From Rhodanobacter sp. (GTDB lineage Bacteria > Pseudomonadota > Gammaproteobacteria > Xanthomonadales > Rhodanobacteraceae), in the NCBI GenBank assembly GCA_004298015.1, contig SCSE01000035.1:51931-115930 (forward strand): a DNA stretch of 64,000 nucleotides. The letters run 5' to 3'. Shown here one piece after another: positions 44,809 to 54,963 of this stretch. Under the pieces are notes generated by a model. It saw only the letters and a program-made list of their open reading frames with translations. It did no database searches and was not told the origin of the DNA. A program made the position numbers and the translations under genes. How positions within the stretch are numbered: position 1 is the first letter of the stretch; each line of letters opens with the position of its first letter.

Positions 44809-45942
44809 ATGCCACGCAACAACTATACCGGCGTTGCCGGCTATTCCCACGAGGCCGCCGTTCAGCCTGTTCAGGCTGCCGTGCTGCTGGTCAACCTGGG
44901 CACCCCCGCCGCACCCACCGCCGACGCACTGCGACCGTGGTTGGCCGAGTTTCTCGGCGATCCGCGGGTGATCGAATATCCGCGCTGGCTATGGTGGCTT
45001 ATCCTGCATGGGGTGATCCTGCGGATCCGGCCAGCACGTTCCGCACATGCCTATCGACGCATATGGACGCCCGAAGGTTCCCCGCTGCGTACCGGCAGCG
45101 AGGCCCTGGCCAGCGGACTGCAAACCGAACTGGCCCGGCAACGGCCTGACGCGCCGGTTCGGGTGGCGCTGGCGATGCGCTACGGCGAGCCCTCGGTGAT
45201 GAAGACCATCACCGGACTCCAACGCGAAGGCGTACGCCGATTGCTGGTGCTGCCGCTCTACCCGCAGTATTCGGCCACCTCCACCGGCTCGGTCATCGAC
45301 GCCGTCGCCGACACCCTGAAAACCCTGCGCTGGCCGCCGGAACTTCGCCTCGTGAACGACTACCACGACGATCCCGGGCATATCGATGCGCTGGCCACGC
45401 GCATCGAGCGCTGGTGGGAGACCAACGGTCGCGGTGACCGGCTGCTGCTGTCGTTCCACGGCATTCCCGAGCGCTATCTGCATGCCGGCGACCCGTATTT
45501 CTGCCAGTGCCATGCCACCGCGCGGCTGCTACGCGAACGGCTGGGACTGCGCGAAGAGCATATGGCCATCAGCTTCCAGTCCCGCGTCGGGCGCGAACGC
45601 TGGCTGCATCCGTATACCGACGCCACGGTGCGCCAGCTGGCCGCCGAGGGCGTGAAGACACTCGACGTCGCCTGTCCCGGTTTTGCGGTGGACTGCCTGG
45701 AAACACTGGAAGAAATCGCCATGCAAAACGGTGCATTCTTCAGCGCGGCCGGCGGTGACAACCTGCGCTATATCCCCGCCCTCAACGACAGCCACGAACA
45801 GGTCGACAGCCTTGCCCAGCTGGTGCTGAAACATACCCAGGGCTGGCCCGAGTTTGCTGCCGACTACGATGCCGCAGCCGCCGCGCAACGGCGTACCGAA
45901 GCCGCCCGACGCGCGAGGAAGCTCGATGCGCCACGCCGCTGA
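44809..45942 (+). CDS. hemH: Ferrochelatase
   Basis: This 377-residue enzyme inserts Fe2+ into protoporphyrin IX in the last step of heme synthesis. It keeps AVLLVNLGTPAAPTADALRP, YPQYSATSTGSV and the catalytic His in LLSFHGIPERYL. CQCHATARLLRERL follows, and the late Glu-rich CPGFAVDCLETLEEIAMQN. The alpha/beta hydrolase gene that follows overlaps its end by 17 bases. Heme supply is needed for the nitrate reductase cytochromes, but that link is only general. Confidence 0.93.
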   Translation: MPRNNYTGVAGYSHEAAVQPVQAAVLLVNLGTPAAPTADALRPWLAEFLGDPRVIEYPRWLWWLILHGVILRIRPARSAHAYRRIWTPEGSPLRTGSEALASGLQTELARQRPDAPVRVALAMRYGEPSVMKTITGLQREGVRRLLVLPLYPQYSATSTGSVIDAVADTLKTLRWPPELRLVNDYHDDPGHIDALATRIERWWETNGRGDRLLLSFHGIPERYLHAGDPYFCQCHATARLLRERLGLREEHMAISFQSRVGRERWLHPYTDATVRQLAAEGVKTLDVACPGFAVDCLETLEEIAMQNGAFFSAAGGDNLRYIPALNDSHEQVDSLAQLVLKHTQGWPEFAADYDAAAAAQRRTEAARRARKLDAPRR

Positions 45943-46759
45943 GCAGGCCGTCAAGCTGGCGAATCTCACGCTACGTGCGCAAGTGTGGGGCGATGAGACC
46001 GCACCGCCGTTGCTGGCCCTGCATGGCTGGCTCGACAACGCAGGCAGCTTTGATCGCCTGGCGCCGCTGCTGGCCGCACGTTTTCGGGTCATTGCGCTGG
46101 ATCTGCCGGGACATGGCCATTCCGACCACCTGCCGATCGGCGCCAGCTACCACTACCTCGACTATGTGAAAACGGTTTTGGCGGCGACCGAGGCGCTGGA
46201 GCTGCGACGCTATACCCTGCTCGGCCACTCGCTCGGGGCCGGCATCGCCTCGCTGGTGGCCGCCGCCTCGCCCGCGTGCATTGCGCGACTGTTGCTGATC
46301 GAGGGCCTGGGCCCGCTGGGTGACGACGGCTCGCGCACCCTGCAACGTTTTCGTGATGCCATGACCCGCAAGGACAACCGCCGGCCGCTACGGCAGTTTC
46401 GTGACATCGAGCAAGCCCTCAGCGCACGCACCATCGCCAGCGGCATGCCTGCGACGCTGGCCCGACCGATCGTCGAACGCGGACTGATTGCCGGCAACGG
46501 TGGCTGGCAGTGGCGCAGCGACCCGCTACTGACCCGTGGCAGTGCGGCACGACTGGCCGAAACCCAGGTTCAGGCGCTGCTTCGCGGCATCCGCGCCCCG
46601 ACCGCATTGCTGCTGGCGCAACCGGAAACGTCCTACCTGCCCGGCGCCCCGATGCAGGCACGCGCCGATTGCGTCGCCGGGATAGCGGTCAACTACCTGG
46701 CCGGCGGCCATCACCTGCACCTGGAACACCCGCAGGCGGTCGCTGACTGGATCGGCTGA
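45926..46759 (+). CDS. Alpha/beta hydrolase
   Basis: This 277-residue hydrolase shows LLALHGWLDNAGSFDRLAPL, the oxyanion HGW block and the nucleophile elbow GHSLGAG near residue 100. Asp/His come late (HHLHLEHP). The substrate is not known. The ATG at 45926 has a GAGGAAGC site inside the end of hemH, so it is co-translated with it. This hemH-hydrolase pairing is seen in other Xanthomonadales to my knowledge. Confidence 0.85.
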   Translation: MRHAAEQAVKLANLTLRAQVWGDETAPPLLALHGWLDNAGSFDRLAPLLAARFRVIALDLPGHGHSDHLPIGASYHYLDYVKTVLAATEALELRRYTLLGHSLGAGIASLVAAASPACIARLLLIEGLGPLGDDGSRTLQRFRDAMTRKDNRRPLRQFRDIEQALSARTIASGMPATLARPIVERGLIAGNGGWQWRSDPLLTRGSAARLAETQVQALLRGIRAPTALLLAQPETSYLPGAPMQARADCVAGIAVNYLAGGHHLHLEHPQAVADWIG

Positions 46760-46784
46760 ATCCGCATCACGGCTCCTGATGCCT

Positions 46785-46858
46785 CGAATGTTGCATTCTC
46801 ACTGCGGTCGGCAAAATCAAGCCATACGCCAAACCAGGATGCAGCCGATGGGTGATCG
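46785..46858 (-). repeat. Truncated repeat A
   Basis: The minus strand reads GGCTGCATCCTGGTTTGGCG, TATGGCTTGATTTTGCCG and GCAGTGAGAATGCAACATTC. These are the two flanks of family A with the centre missing. The family linker (CAACCCGTGCATCGGCG) joins it to D5. Confidence 0.55.
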
Positions 46859-46885
46859 GGGCCTCCATGGCAACCCGTGCATCGG

Positions 46886-46943
46886 CGTAGGGCGGGCACG
46901 GCCCGCCGGTTCTGTCCGGAGGCGGACGGTGTCCGCCCTACGC
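46886..46943. repeat. REP-like palindromic repeat family D, copy D5
   Basis: The shortest and most perfect of the palindromes: arms CGTAGGGCGGGCACGGCCC and GGACGGTGTCCGCCCTACG around a short loop. Confidence 0.7.
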
Positions 46944-46989
46944 GGCGGCGGCGGCAAACACCCCTCCCGATGCCCCACGTGCCGCATCG

Positions 46990-47117
46990 GCCATGTCGCG
47001 GATCCGTATCAGGTCGCCCTTTGCAGCCGGGGTCGGCCAAGCTTTGCTCGACCCCGCCGATCGAAGGTGGTCGTCTCCAGCCATACACCAAACGAGGATG
47101 CAGCAGCGGGGCGATCA
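46990..47117 (-). repeat. Dispersed repeat family A, copy A7
   Basis: On the minus strand: TTTGGTGTATGGCTGGAGAC, CACCTTCGATCGGCGGGGTC, GAGCAAAGCTTGGCCGACC, GACCTGATACGGATCCGCG. It ends close to the stop of the M49-like gene. Confidence 0.65.
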
Positions 47118-47119
47118 GG

Positions 47120-48853
47120 TCACGGTTTGTCCAGCCCCAGCACATCGAGTCCCTGCTCAAAGCGGATATCGACCGGGATGTGCGCCTGCGCAAGGCGCTG
47201 CAGGTCGGCGGCCAGTGACGCGTCGACCGTGCCCATCTGCGCGCTCAGCTTCTTCGCCTCGGCATAGTCGCCGTTGCCCTGGATGATCAACAACCGGGCC
47301 GCAAGATGGTTCGTCGCCGCCGTCATCTTGTTGAAATCGACGCGGTAGCGGCCGGTTTCCGGATCGCGCGTGAAGGCACCCTGCTGCTTGAAGACATTGA
47401 AGCGCACCATGTTCGCCACGGCGTGCGCGTCGCTGGCACCGAAACGTATCGAGCGCAGGATGCCGGCGAGGAAGGTGACGTAATTGTCCATCAGCCGGTT
47501 CTTGTCCAGCTCACCCTTGTCGGCCAGCCGGGACACCATGTACAGGCCGAGGACATCCGCCTTGCCCTCCTCGAAGCTCGACGCCTGATCCTTCAGTGCC
47601 TTGCGCACGCTGCCCTTGCCATTGATGGTCTGCTTGATGCCCAGGCCATGTGCGACTTCGTGGAACATGGTGTTCTGAAAGAACGCATCGAAGCTCAGGT
47701 GCTGCAGCTGGTCTTCGGCAATCAGGGCCAGACCGATCGGCAACAGGATCTCGTCGAACTTCGCCTGCATGACATTTTCCAGTTGCAGGCGGCGGGTGCC
47801 TTTTTGCAGCTGCACCTGCTCGTCATTGGGCAGGTTGATGGCAATCGTCTTGGCGCCGACGTTGGCATCGCCGCCATAGTAGATCGCGTAATAGGCATTC
47901 AGGTCGGCATCCGAGCCAGGCGTCTCCGCCTTGAACTTGTCCGCCACCGGCAACTCGCGCTGCAGTTCCGGGAGATACCTGGCAAAACGCGCCAGTCTGG
48001 CACTCCAGACCCGGTCCTTGATCAGCACATACGATTCGTAGCTGGCCTTGTAGCCGAACAACCGATCCTCATAAGTCTCGATGGGACCGATCACGATATC
48101 GACCGGATTGTTCTTCATCGTCATCCAGGCGAGGTCGCTGGGCCTGTAGTCGTCGTTCAGCAAGGCCTCGGCACGCAGCCTCAGGTAGTTGCGGAAGCCG
48201 TCATCCCCGGCGAGCCGAGCGGCCTTCCGCAGCAGTTTCGCGATGTTCTGCAGCGGCTTCCTGTAGGCCAGGTGGTAGGGCACGGTGGTCAGGCTGCCCT
48301 GTCCATCACGCCGCAGCAAGGTGTACAGCGAGGTCTTGTCCTTGAGCGTGGACTGTTCAAACTCCCGTCGGGTCATGTCTGCCGGGTAGAAGCGCGCGCC
48401 AGGCGGTCGCGCACCGACACCCGCCACAAACGGACGGTCGTCGTCCAGCCGATCCCAGGGGCCGTAGTTGATCGAGGCAAACTCCCGCGTTGCCGGATCG
48501 TCGATGCGGTCGAGCAAGTCCGCCTTGTCACCCCAGGCCTGCTGCCAGTAGATCGCGTTGGTGCCTTCGGCCGCTTGCACCAACAGCGCAATCATCGCCT
48601 TCTGCCGGCTACTGAAGGCGGAGAGGTCGGCCGAGAGCTCCACGGTTGCGTAATCCGCCAGATGCCGCTTCACCTCGGCGGCACTCTCGAGGCCACGCTC
48701 GCCGCCTCGATGCCGCGGCGCGGTTTCAGCTGTCGCACCGGCATGCAGCTTCGCGTCTGCTGCAGCGGAAGGCGCGGACATCGCCGCGTCGGGGCTAACG
48801 TTGCAACCCGCGACGGCAAACGCAAGACAACCGGCAAGAACGTGGCGATTCAT
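47120..48853 (-). CDS. M49-like (dipeptidyl peptidase III-like) zinc lipoprotein
   Basis: This 577-residue protein starts MNRHVLAGCLAFAVAGC, with a lipobox VAGC (Cys17), so it is probably anchored in the outer membrane. Zinc ligands appear as HEVAHGLG and, about 30 residues later, EEGKADVLG. Those are the spacing and type of the M49 (DPP III) HExxGH/EExxAD pair, with HEXXH in place of the longer motif. It would cleave short peptides in the periplasm. A longer frame upstream has no support. The gene is divergent from the MFS gene. Confidence 0.8.
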   Translation of the reverse strand: MNRHVLAGCLAFAVAGCNVSPDAAMSAPSAAADAKLHAGATAETAPRHRGGERGLESAAEVKRHLADYATVELSADLSAFSSRQKAMIALLVQAAEGTNAIYWQQAWGDKADLLDRIDDPATREFASINYGPWDRLDDDRPFVAGVGARPPGARFYPADMTRREFEQSTLKDKTSLYTLLRRDGQGSLTTVPYHLAYRKPLQNIAKLLRKAARLAGDDGFRNYLRLRAEALLNDDYRPSDLAWMTMKNNPVDIVIGPIETYEDRLFGYKASYESYVLIKDRVWSARLARFARYLPELQRELPVADKFKAETPGSDADLNAYYAIYYGGDANVGAKTIAINLPNDEQVQLQKGTRRLQLENVMQAKFDEILLPIGLALIAEDQLQHLSFDAFFQNTMFHEVAHGLGIKQTINGKGSVRKALKDQASSFEEGKADVLGLYMVSRLADKGELDKNRLMDNYVTFLAGILRSIRFGASDAHAVANMVRFNVFKQQGAFTRDPETGRYRVDFNKMTAATNHLAARLLIIQGNGDYAEAKKLSAQMGTVDASLAADLQRLAQAHIPVDIRFEQGLDVLGLDKP

Positions 48854-49048
48854 GGCAAATCCGTCGACGGTGGGGTCCCTCATGCTATCGCGGCTGGGCG
48901 TCAAACGCATTTTCTTGCGGATGCTGTTGCCCGTGCACGTTGGCGCGACGACGAGCACACCGCGGCCATGGCTTCGGCAGCGGCAGCCAGCAGATGTGAC
49001 GTGGCCGGCATTCGGCTATCGTGCAGCTCCATTTCCTCCTCATCTGCC

Positions 49049-50374
49049 ATGGATCCGCCCGCTACGCCACACCATCGCGCCGCGCTCGCCTTCATCTTCG
49101 TCACGGTGATGATCGACATGCTGGCCTTCGGCATCATCATTCCGGTCCTGCCGCACCTGATCGTGCAGTTGATCGGCGGCAGCATCGCCGAGGCCGCGGT
49201 ATGGGCAGGCGCCTTCGGTGCAATGTTCATGCTGATGCAGTTCGTCTTTTCGCCGGTGCAGGGTGCGCTGTCGGATCGCTTCGGCCGGCGCACCGTAATC
49301 CTGATATCGAGCTTCGGGCTGGGCGTCGATTTCGTGCTGATGGCGCTGGCGCCATCGTTGTGGCTGTTGTTTGTCGGCCGTGCGGTTTCCGGCGTCTGTG
49401 CAGCGAGCTTTTCCACCGCCAATGCCTACATCGCCGACATCACTCCCGCGGCGAAGCGGGCTGCGGCCTTCGGCACGCTCGGCGCCGCCTTCGGTATCGG
49501 TTTCATCATCGGGCCAGCGCTGGGAGGCTTTCTGGGCCACGTGGACATCCGGCTGCCGTTCTGGGTGGCGGCGGGCCTGTCGCTGATCAACTTCGGCTAC
49601 GGGTTTTTCGTGCTGCCCGAGTCGCTGCCGAAGCCGCGCCGCAGCATCCGTATCGACTGGCGCCATGCCAATCCGCTGGGATCGCTGCTGCTGCTGCGCC
49701 GCTATCCGCAGGTGTTCGGGCTGGCCGCCACGTTCTTCCTGATCAATCTTGCGCAGTTCTCTCTCAATGCAACCTACGTGCTGTATACCGACTACCGCTA
49801 TGGCTGGGGCCCGCAGGCGGTGGGCTACACGCTGGGGCTGGTCGGGCTTTGCAGCGGACTGGTGCAGGCAGTACTGGTGCGACGCCTGATGCCAAGGCTG
49901 GGGGAGCGCCGACTGATCCTGGCGGGCTTGATACTGTCCATCGTCGGGTATCTGCTGTTCGGACTCGCCCCGCTCCCCTGGGTGTTCCTGCTCGGCATTC
50001 CCTTCATGGCCCTCGGTGGGCTGGCCGGCCCACCGGCGCAAGCGCTGATGTCGCATCAGGTCGATCCCCACGAGCAGGGTCGTCTCCAGGGTGCGCTGAC
50101 CAGTCTGGCCAGCCTCGCCGGCATCTTTGGTCCGGCACTGTTCGCCAACCTGTTTGCGCTGTTCATCAGCGATCATGCGCCCACCCACCTTCCAGGGATC
50201 GCCTTCATGCTGGCGGCACTGTTGTTGCTAATCGCGGTCCTTGTCGCCGCGCGGGTAACCGCCCGCCAACCGGCAAGGTCATCCTTGGCAGCCACGGCTG
50301 GTGGCCCCATCATGCCACCCACCGCACTGTCGCCCGAACTTCTTCCACACCCGCCACCGGAGCACTCCCCATGA
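49049..50374 (+). CDS. MFS drug transporter, TetA-like
   Basis: This 441-residue protein has twelve membrane segments. The opening is [20 protein letters not shown], and the loop-2 motif [14 protein letters not shown] follows. [16 protein letters not shown] in segment 5 is the antiporter motif C. This is the TetA/DHA1 pattern, a proton-driven drug exporter. The start MDPPATPHH at 49049 follows a CTCCTCA-rich leader without a good site. The stop overlaps the start of the DUF1993 gene (ATGA). Confidence 0.88.
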   Translation: MDPPATPHHRAALAFIFVTVMIDMLAFGIIIPVLPHLIVQLIGGSIAEAAVWAGAFGAMFMLMQFVFSPVQGALSDRFGRRTVILISSFGLGVDFVLMALAPSLWLLFVGRAVSGVCAASFSTANAYIADITPAAKRAAAFGTLGAAFGIGFIIGPALGGFLGHVDIRLPFWVAAGLSLINFGYGFFVLPESLPKPRRSIRIDWRHANPLGSLLLLRRYPQVFGLAATFFLINLAQFSLNATYVLYTDYRYGWGPQAVGYTLGLVGLCSGLVQAVLVRRLMPRLGERRLILAGLILSIVGYLLFGLAPLPWVFLLGIPFMALGGLAGPPAQALMSHQVDPHEQGRLQGALTSLASLAGIFGPALFANLFALFISDHAPTHLPGIAFMLAALLLLIAVLVAARVTARQPARSSLAATAGGPIMPPTALSPELLPHPPPEHSP

Positions 50375-50877
50375 CACTGTCCATGTACCAGGCCGCCGTT
50401 CCCGTTTTTGTCCGCACCCTGGAAAATCTCGCCGCCGTGCTGAAAAAGGGCGGCGTGCACGCCAAGGCCAAGGGAGTCACCGATGAGGTGTTGCTGCAGA
50501 CCCGGCTGATTCCCGACATGCTGCCGCTGGTCAAGCAGGTGCAGATTGCCACCGACATGGCGACGCGCGGCGCCGCCCGGCTCGCCGGGGTCGAGCCGAA
50601 GCAGGTCGAAGACAGCGAAACCACGCTGGAGCAGTTGCACGCGCGCATCGAACACGCGATCAGCTACGTCCAGAGCTTCAAGCCCGAACAGATCGATGGC
50701 AGCGAAACGCGCGCAATTCATCTGAAGAGGCGCAGTGGCGAGCTGAACCTGGAAGGTCAAGCCTATCTGCTGCAATTCACCCTTCCCAACCTGTTCTTCC
50801 ATTGCACCACCACCTACAACATCCTGCGCGAGGCCGGCGCCGACATCGGCAAGAGCGATTTCATCGGTCAGATGTGA
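50371..50877 (+). CDS. DUF1993 (DinB-like) protein
   Basis: This 168-residue protein matches the DUF1993 family: SMYQAAVPVFVRTLENLAAV, LLQTRLIPDMLPLVKQVQIA, DMATRGAARLAGVE, LPNLFFHCTTTYNILREAG. It is a four-helix DinB-fold protein of unknown role; His and Cys residues near the end (FFHCTTTYN) fit a metal site. It is translationally coupled to the MFS gene. Confidence 0.88.
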   Translation: MTLSMYQAAVPVFVRTLENLAAVLKKGGVHAKAKGVTDEVLLQTRLIPDMLPLVKQVQIATDMATRGAARLAGVEPKQVEDSETTLEQLHARIEHAISYVQSFKPEQIDGSETRAIHLKRRSGELNLEGQAYLLQFTLPNLFFHCTTTYNILREAGADIGKSDFIGQM

Positions 50878-50977
50878 TCGCACCGGGCCGGGGTCCGGCC
50901 CTCACGCCTGAGCAAGTCGGGCGGCGCCCCCGGCGTGATCCGGCGCCGCCTGATCCATGAGACATACCGGTTCAATC

Positions 50978-52633
50978 ATGTTGCGACTTACCGACCTCAA
51001 GCTGCCGCTGGAGCACACCGAACAAGCGCTGGCTGATGCGATCATCCGCCGGCTGCAGATCGATGCTTCCGCACTGCATGGCTACCGTGTGGCCAAGCGC
51101 AGCCACGATGCGCGCAGACGCGGCGCGATCGCATTGATCTACGCGCTGGATATCGACACGCCGCAGGAGGCTGAGCTGCTGCAGCGCTTCGCCAACGATC
51201 CACATCTCAAGCCCAGCCCGGACACCCGCTATCAGTTCGTGACCCGCGCCCCGGCCGATTTGTCGCTGCGCCCGGTAGTGATCGGCACCGGCCCGTGCGG
51301 ACTGTTCGCCGGATTGATCCTGGCGCAGATGGGTTTTCGCCCGCTCATCCTGGATCGCGGCAAGGCCGTGCGCGAACGCACCCGGGACACCTGGGACCTG
51401 TGGCGCAAGCGCAACCTGCACCCGGAGTCCAACGTGCAATTTGGCGAGGGTGGTGCCGGAACCTTCTCCGACGGCAAGCTGTACAGCCAGATCCGCGATC
51501 CGCAGCATCACGGCCGCAAGGTACTCACCGAGTTCGTCAAGGCCGGTGCGCCCGAGGAAATCCTCTACGTCAGCAAACCGCACATCGGCACCTTCCGGCT
51601 GGTGACGATGGTGGAGAACATGCGCGCTACCATCGAATCGCTCGGCGGCGAGATCCGCTTCAGCCAGCGTGTCGACGACCTGCAGATCGAAACCGATGGC
51701 CTCGGCGTGCGTCATGTCCGCGGCGTGGTGTTGGCCGACGGTGAGCAGATTCGCACGGATGATGTGGTACTTGCGGTGGGGCACAGTGCGCGCGATACCT
51801 TTGCGATGCTGCATGCGCGTGGCGTGTACCTGGAAGCGAAGCCGTTCTCGATCGGCTTTCGCATCGAACATCCGCAATCGATCATCGATCGCGCCCGTTT
51901 CGGACCCCAGGCAGGTCATCCGCTGCTGGGCGCCGCCGACTACAAGCTGGTGCATCATTGCAAACAGAGCCATCCGGGCCGCGGTCGCTCGGTATACAGC
52001 TTCTGCATGTGCCCCGGTGGCACCGTGGTGGCGGCCACCTCGGAACCCGGTCGCGTGGTCACCAATGGCATGAGCCAGTATTCGCGCAACGAGCGCAATG
52101 CGAACGCTGCCGTGGTGGTCGGCATCGATCCCGCCGACTTCGCTCCCTATGACGACAGCGGCAGTCCGCTGGCCGGTATCGCGCTGCAGCGTGCGCTGGA
52201 AAGTCGCGCCTACGAGTTGGGCGGCAGCAACTACAACGCGCCGGGCCAGCGGGTCGGCGATTTCATCGCGGGCAGGCCGTCGGAAACTTTCGGCGACGTG
52301 CAGCCGTCATTCAAACCCGGCGTCACTCCCGGCAATCTCGATCACGCCCTGCCAGGCTACGCGATTGCCGCGATCCGTGAGGCGTTGCCCGCCTTCGATC
52401 GCCAGATCAGGGGTTACGCCATGCACGATGCGATCCTTACCGGCGTCGAGACGCGCACTTCCTCGCCGGTCCGCATCACGCGCGATGCAAGCCTGCAAAA
52501 CCTCAACACGGCAGGACTTTATCCTGCCGGGGAAGGCGCCGGCTATGCGGGCGGCATCTTGTCGGCGGCCATCGATGGCATCAAGGTTGCCGAAGCCGTG
52601 GCATTGCGAATCTGCGCCCGTCGACACGGGTAA
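50978..52633 (+). CDS. FAD-dependent oxidoreductase (NAD(FAD)-utilising dehydrogenase)
   Basis: This 551-residue flavoprotein begins MLRLTDLKLPLEH. The FAD motif is VIGTGPCGLFAGLILAQMG near residue 110. GGAGTFSDGKLYSQI and the late GEGAGYAGGILSAAIDG follow. The ~100-residue N-terminal extension (HGYRVAKRSHDARRRG) is characteristic of this family. The substrate is unknown. An ATG seven codons upstream is possible but lacks a better site. Confidence 0.85.
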   Translation: MLRLTDLKLPLEHTEQALADAIIRRLQIDASALHGYRVAKRSHDARRRGAIALIYALDIDTPQEAELLQRFANDPHLKPSPDTRYQFVTRAPADLSLRPVVIGTGPCGLFAGLILAQMGFRPLILDRGKAVRERTRDTWDLWRKRNLHPESNVQFGEGGAGTFSDGKLYSQIRDPQHHGRKVLTEFVKAGAPEEILYVSKPHIGTFRLVTMVENMRATIESLGGEIRFSQRVDDLQIETDGLGVRHVRGVVLADGEQIRTDDVVLAVGHSARDTFAMLHARGVYLEAKPFSIGFRIEHPQSIIDRARFGPQAGHPLLGAADYKLVHHCKQSHPGRGRSVYSFCMCPGGTVVAATSEPGRVVTNGMSQYSRNERNANAAVVVGIDPADFAPYDDSGSPLAGIALQRALESRAYELGGSNYNAPGQRVGDFIAGRPSETFGDVQPSFKPGVTPGNLDHALPGYAIAAIREALPAFDRQIRGYAMHDAILTGVETRTSSPVRITRDASLQNLNTAGLYPAGEGAGYAGGILSAAIDGIKVAEAVALRICARRHG

Positions 52634-53230
52634 TCCTTACCCGGCGGCCGGGTTCCGCGCAATGGACGCAGCGATGGCTCAACGCTCCGGAGCCAGGCCT
52701 GAAGCCCGCCCTGCGCCGCAACTCCGGGCCATTTCGTCCTCACGGCGCGAGCGCGCGTCCGAACACCAGGAAACCAGCACGTCACTACCTGACGGCGGGG
52801 CCTGACCGGTGCGGGCTTTATCGCGTCCTGTTCTCCCCAAAAGCATCCCTGCAAACAACATCATTCCACGCCATACGGCGGAATGCCCTAGCAATGTTTG
52901 CATGACCGGATGTGACTCCCAACTGCCCCTGTGCAGCTGTGGAACAATCCTAGCAAGGACAGGGGCGCCCGGCATACGGCACCGCATCATGGGCAAACGG
53001 CAATCGTGTTATGTCACGCTGCCCCGACTGGCCGAGAACATCCCTTGCTCGCGTACTGCGCCAGCGTGACGGTGAATTTTGCCCTGAGTTATGAGAGCTC
53101 TGGAAGTTTCACATCCGCCTTCCTGCGAGTAACTTCCGGTCCATTCCACCCTTGCTCGCGGACATCGGCGCGGGGCCCCACCTCTTAAACGTACTCCACG
53201 CAGCCGTGACGTTCACGCACCTTACGGGTC
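52634..53230. other. Gene-free stretch
   Basis: No supported coding frame, repeat or RNA was found. The coding density of the window drops from here onwards. Confidence 0.4.
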
Positions 53231-53369
53231 AGCCTGATGATCGCCTTGGACATAAAGCGCCCGCCCTCCCGACCCGCACCGGCAACCGCCATCGAAATCG
53301 ATGCCTTGTATGACGAAAATACGGCCCTGGAAGCTCTCCCTCATCAACGGGAAGGCCGTCACGCCGACG

Positions 53370-53560
53370 CGGTCGAAGATGTTCCCTGCGGCTGTGGTGT
53401 CGGACGGAAATCGGGATCGCCGACATCGGCATCATCCAGAGCCTGATTACTGCCCGTCCCCCGCAGGGCGTGGATCCCTCGCCTACCTCGTGGAAACGCT
53501 GCAACGGGTCCAGAGTCACCCGGCCAAGCGTGTCGAAGCACTTATCTCCGTGCGTGCTGA
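53370..53560 (+). pseudogene. Remnant of an IS66-family transposase C-terminus
   Basis: Across two frames the plus strand reads ADIGIIQSLITA, GVDPS, then AYLVETLQRVQSHPAKRVEA. This matches the C-terminal end of IS66 TnpC (IQSLIATCRLHGIDP, then YLVDVLQRV.HPASRV). A VGRKSG just before fits the GRKNW block. Nothing of the catalytic core survives. The rest of the gap to 53930 is unrecognised and probably also decayed insertion DNA. Confidence 0.55.
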
Positions 53561-53930
53561 AATCGCTGTCCGCCGCAAATCGGTGGCCTTCCGATGCCGA
53601 GCGCGTAACCACCAAGACCGCGCCGCCATTCGCTGCGTCGCCACCGGCCGGGTCACCCTGTGGCTGACCCCGCTGCCGTTTCCGGGCGTCGTGCCCACGT
53701 CAGACGCCTGGTAGCCGCTCGCTATCCGGACGAGCAAAAACGCCGCCGTTTGAGCGGTTACGACGAAACATTGCGCCCATAGCTCCCCGACGGCTACGAC
53801 CCGGAGATCCCCACTGCCATGAACACTTCGCGATGGGCACAAACAGCAGGGCCCCGACGGGTTCGAGGGAAACTATGCGCAGTCGGTCCGACGGACCCAC
53901 GACTGGCACGCTCGTTTGTGCGTGTAGTGA

Positions 53931-54815
53931 TCAGGGGCGCATGAAACGACGACGCGCCACGGACAGAATCAGTCGTTGCAACGGGTTGTTATTGCCCCCC
54001 GGCCGCCACGTGTGTACCAGCTTGTTGCGGTAGGCATCGAAGTGCAGGCCGTGAGGCGCCGCGAGCACCTTGCCCCTGCCAAGCAGTATCTTCAACGCTT
54101 GGGTACCGGCTATCCCGGCGCAGATTTCACACGCCATGGGCGTCGACGGTCCGCGCTGATTGATCAGGTCCACCGCAGACGGATCGACCAGATAGGCCTG
54201 ATGCAGCACGGCAGGTGCCAATCCGACCATGAAGCGCAGCAACTGCTCGTCGGTCGACCTCCCTTCCAGCCGGAAATACTCTTCAAATGTCATCTGACCC
54301 GGCAGGAACGCCAGCACCGCAGCACCCATGCCCAACGGCGCCGCAGTAAGCGCCGGAATACCGCGCTCGGCACACAGGGCAAACAGCTTGGCGCGAATAT
54401 CGAGCACGAAGAAGTCCAGTCCGTCGACGTACAGATCCACCCCTGACAGGAACTGTTCCATATTGTCGAGGGTGACGCCACCGGAAAACTTGTGGATGTC
54501 CAGATCCGGATTGATATCCTGCGCGATCCGGGACACGACGTCGACTTTTGGCTGGCCGAGGGTCGACTGGAAAGCCCCGGCCTGTCGATTGAAATTTTCC
54601 GTACCGAAACGGTCGAAATCTGCCAGGTTGAACGACTGGATGCCGAGTCGGGTCAGGGTCAACAGATGGCTTCCGCCAACACCGCCGAGTCCCGCAATCG
54701 CCACGCGCTTGGAACGAAGCTTCGCCTGCTCTGGCGCAGTGATCCAGCCGATTGTGCGGCTGAATGCCGTGGTGTAGTCGAACGGCTCAGTCGTGACCGG
54801 TGGTTCTGGAGTCAT
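53931..54815 (-). CDS. ThiF/MoeB/HesA-like E1 adenylyltransferase
   Basis: This 294-residue E1-like enzyme has the nucleotide loop GLGGVGG at 42-48 and the acidic DFDRFGTENFNRQ with the family Arg. Lys90 is in GQPKVD and the Mg2+-site Asp131 in YVDGLDFF. Near residue 240 a single CxxC (MACEICAGI) stands where MoeB has the second zinc pair; the first pair is missing. It should adenylate a carboxyl end or small acid, but no ubiquitin-like partner is visible. Its domain style recalls the E1 part of mycobacterial Rv1355c/MoeY-like proteins (inference). Confidence 0.82.
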   Translation of the reverse strand: MTPEPPVTTEPFDYTTAFSRTIGWITAPEQAKLRSKRVAIAGLGGVGGSHLLTLTRLGIQSFNLADFDRFGTENFNRQAGAFQSTLGQPKVDVVSRIAQDINPDLDIHKFSGGVTLDNMEQFLSGVDLYVDGLDFFVLDIRAKLFALCAERGIPALTAAPLGMGAAVLAFLPGQMTFEEYFRLEGRSTDEQLLRFMVGLAPAVLHQAYLVDPSAVDLINQRGPSTPMACEICAGIAGTQALKILLGRGKVLAAPHGLHFDAYRNKLVHTWRPGGNNNPLQRLILSVARRRFMRP

Positions 54816-54898
54816 GAGGCATCTACTCTCGGCATGATTGCGTAAAGCGGTTGCAGGCTGGCACCGCAACCCTGGCTTGCAGCGGTACAAGCATACGG

Positions 54899-54930
54899 AA
54901 AAATGGCGCCGCTTCGGGAAGCGGCGCCAT
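54899..54930 (-). terminator. Intrinsic terminator of the PEP-CTERM gene
   Basis: Read on the minus strand: stem ATGGCGCCGCTT, loop CCCG, stem AAGCGGCGCCAT, then TTTTT. It lies 35 bases past the PEP-CTERM stop and separates it from the E1-like gene. Confidence 0.88.
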
Positions 54931-54963
54931 CAGTCATCAAACCGCGTGCGTGACGAGCTTGCT

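Noticed and set aside
47306..49048. Long N-terminal extension of the MFS frame
   Set aside because: It lies opposite the M49-like gene and is not protein-like. The transporter begins at 49049.
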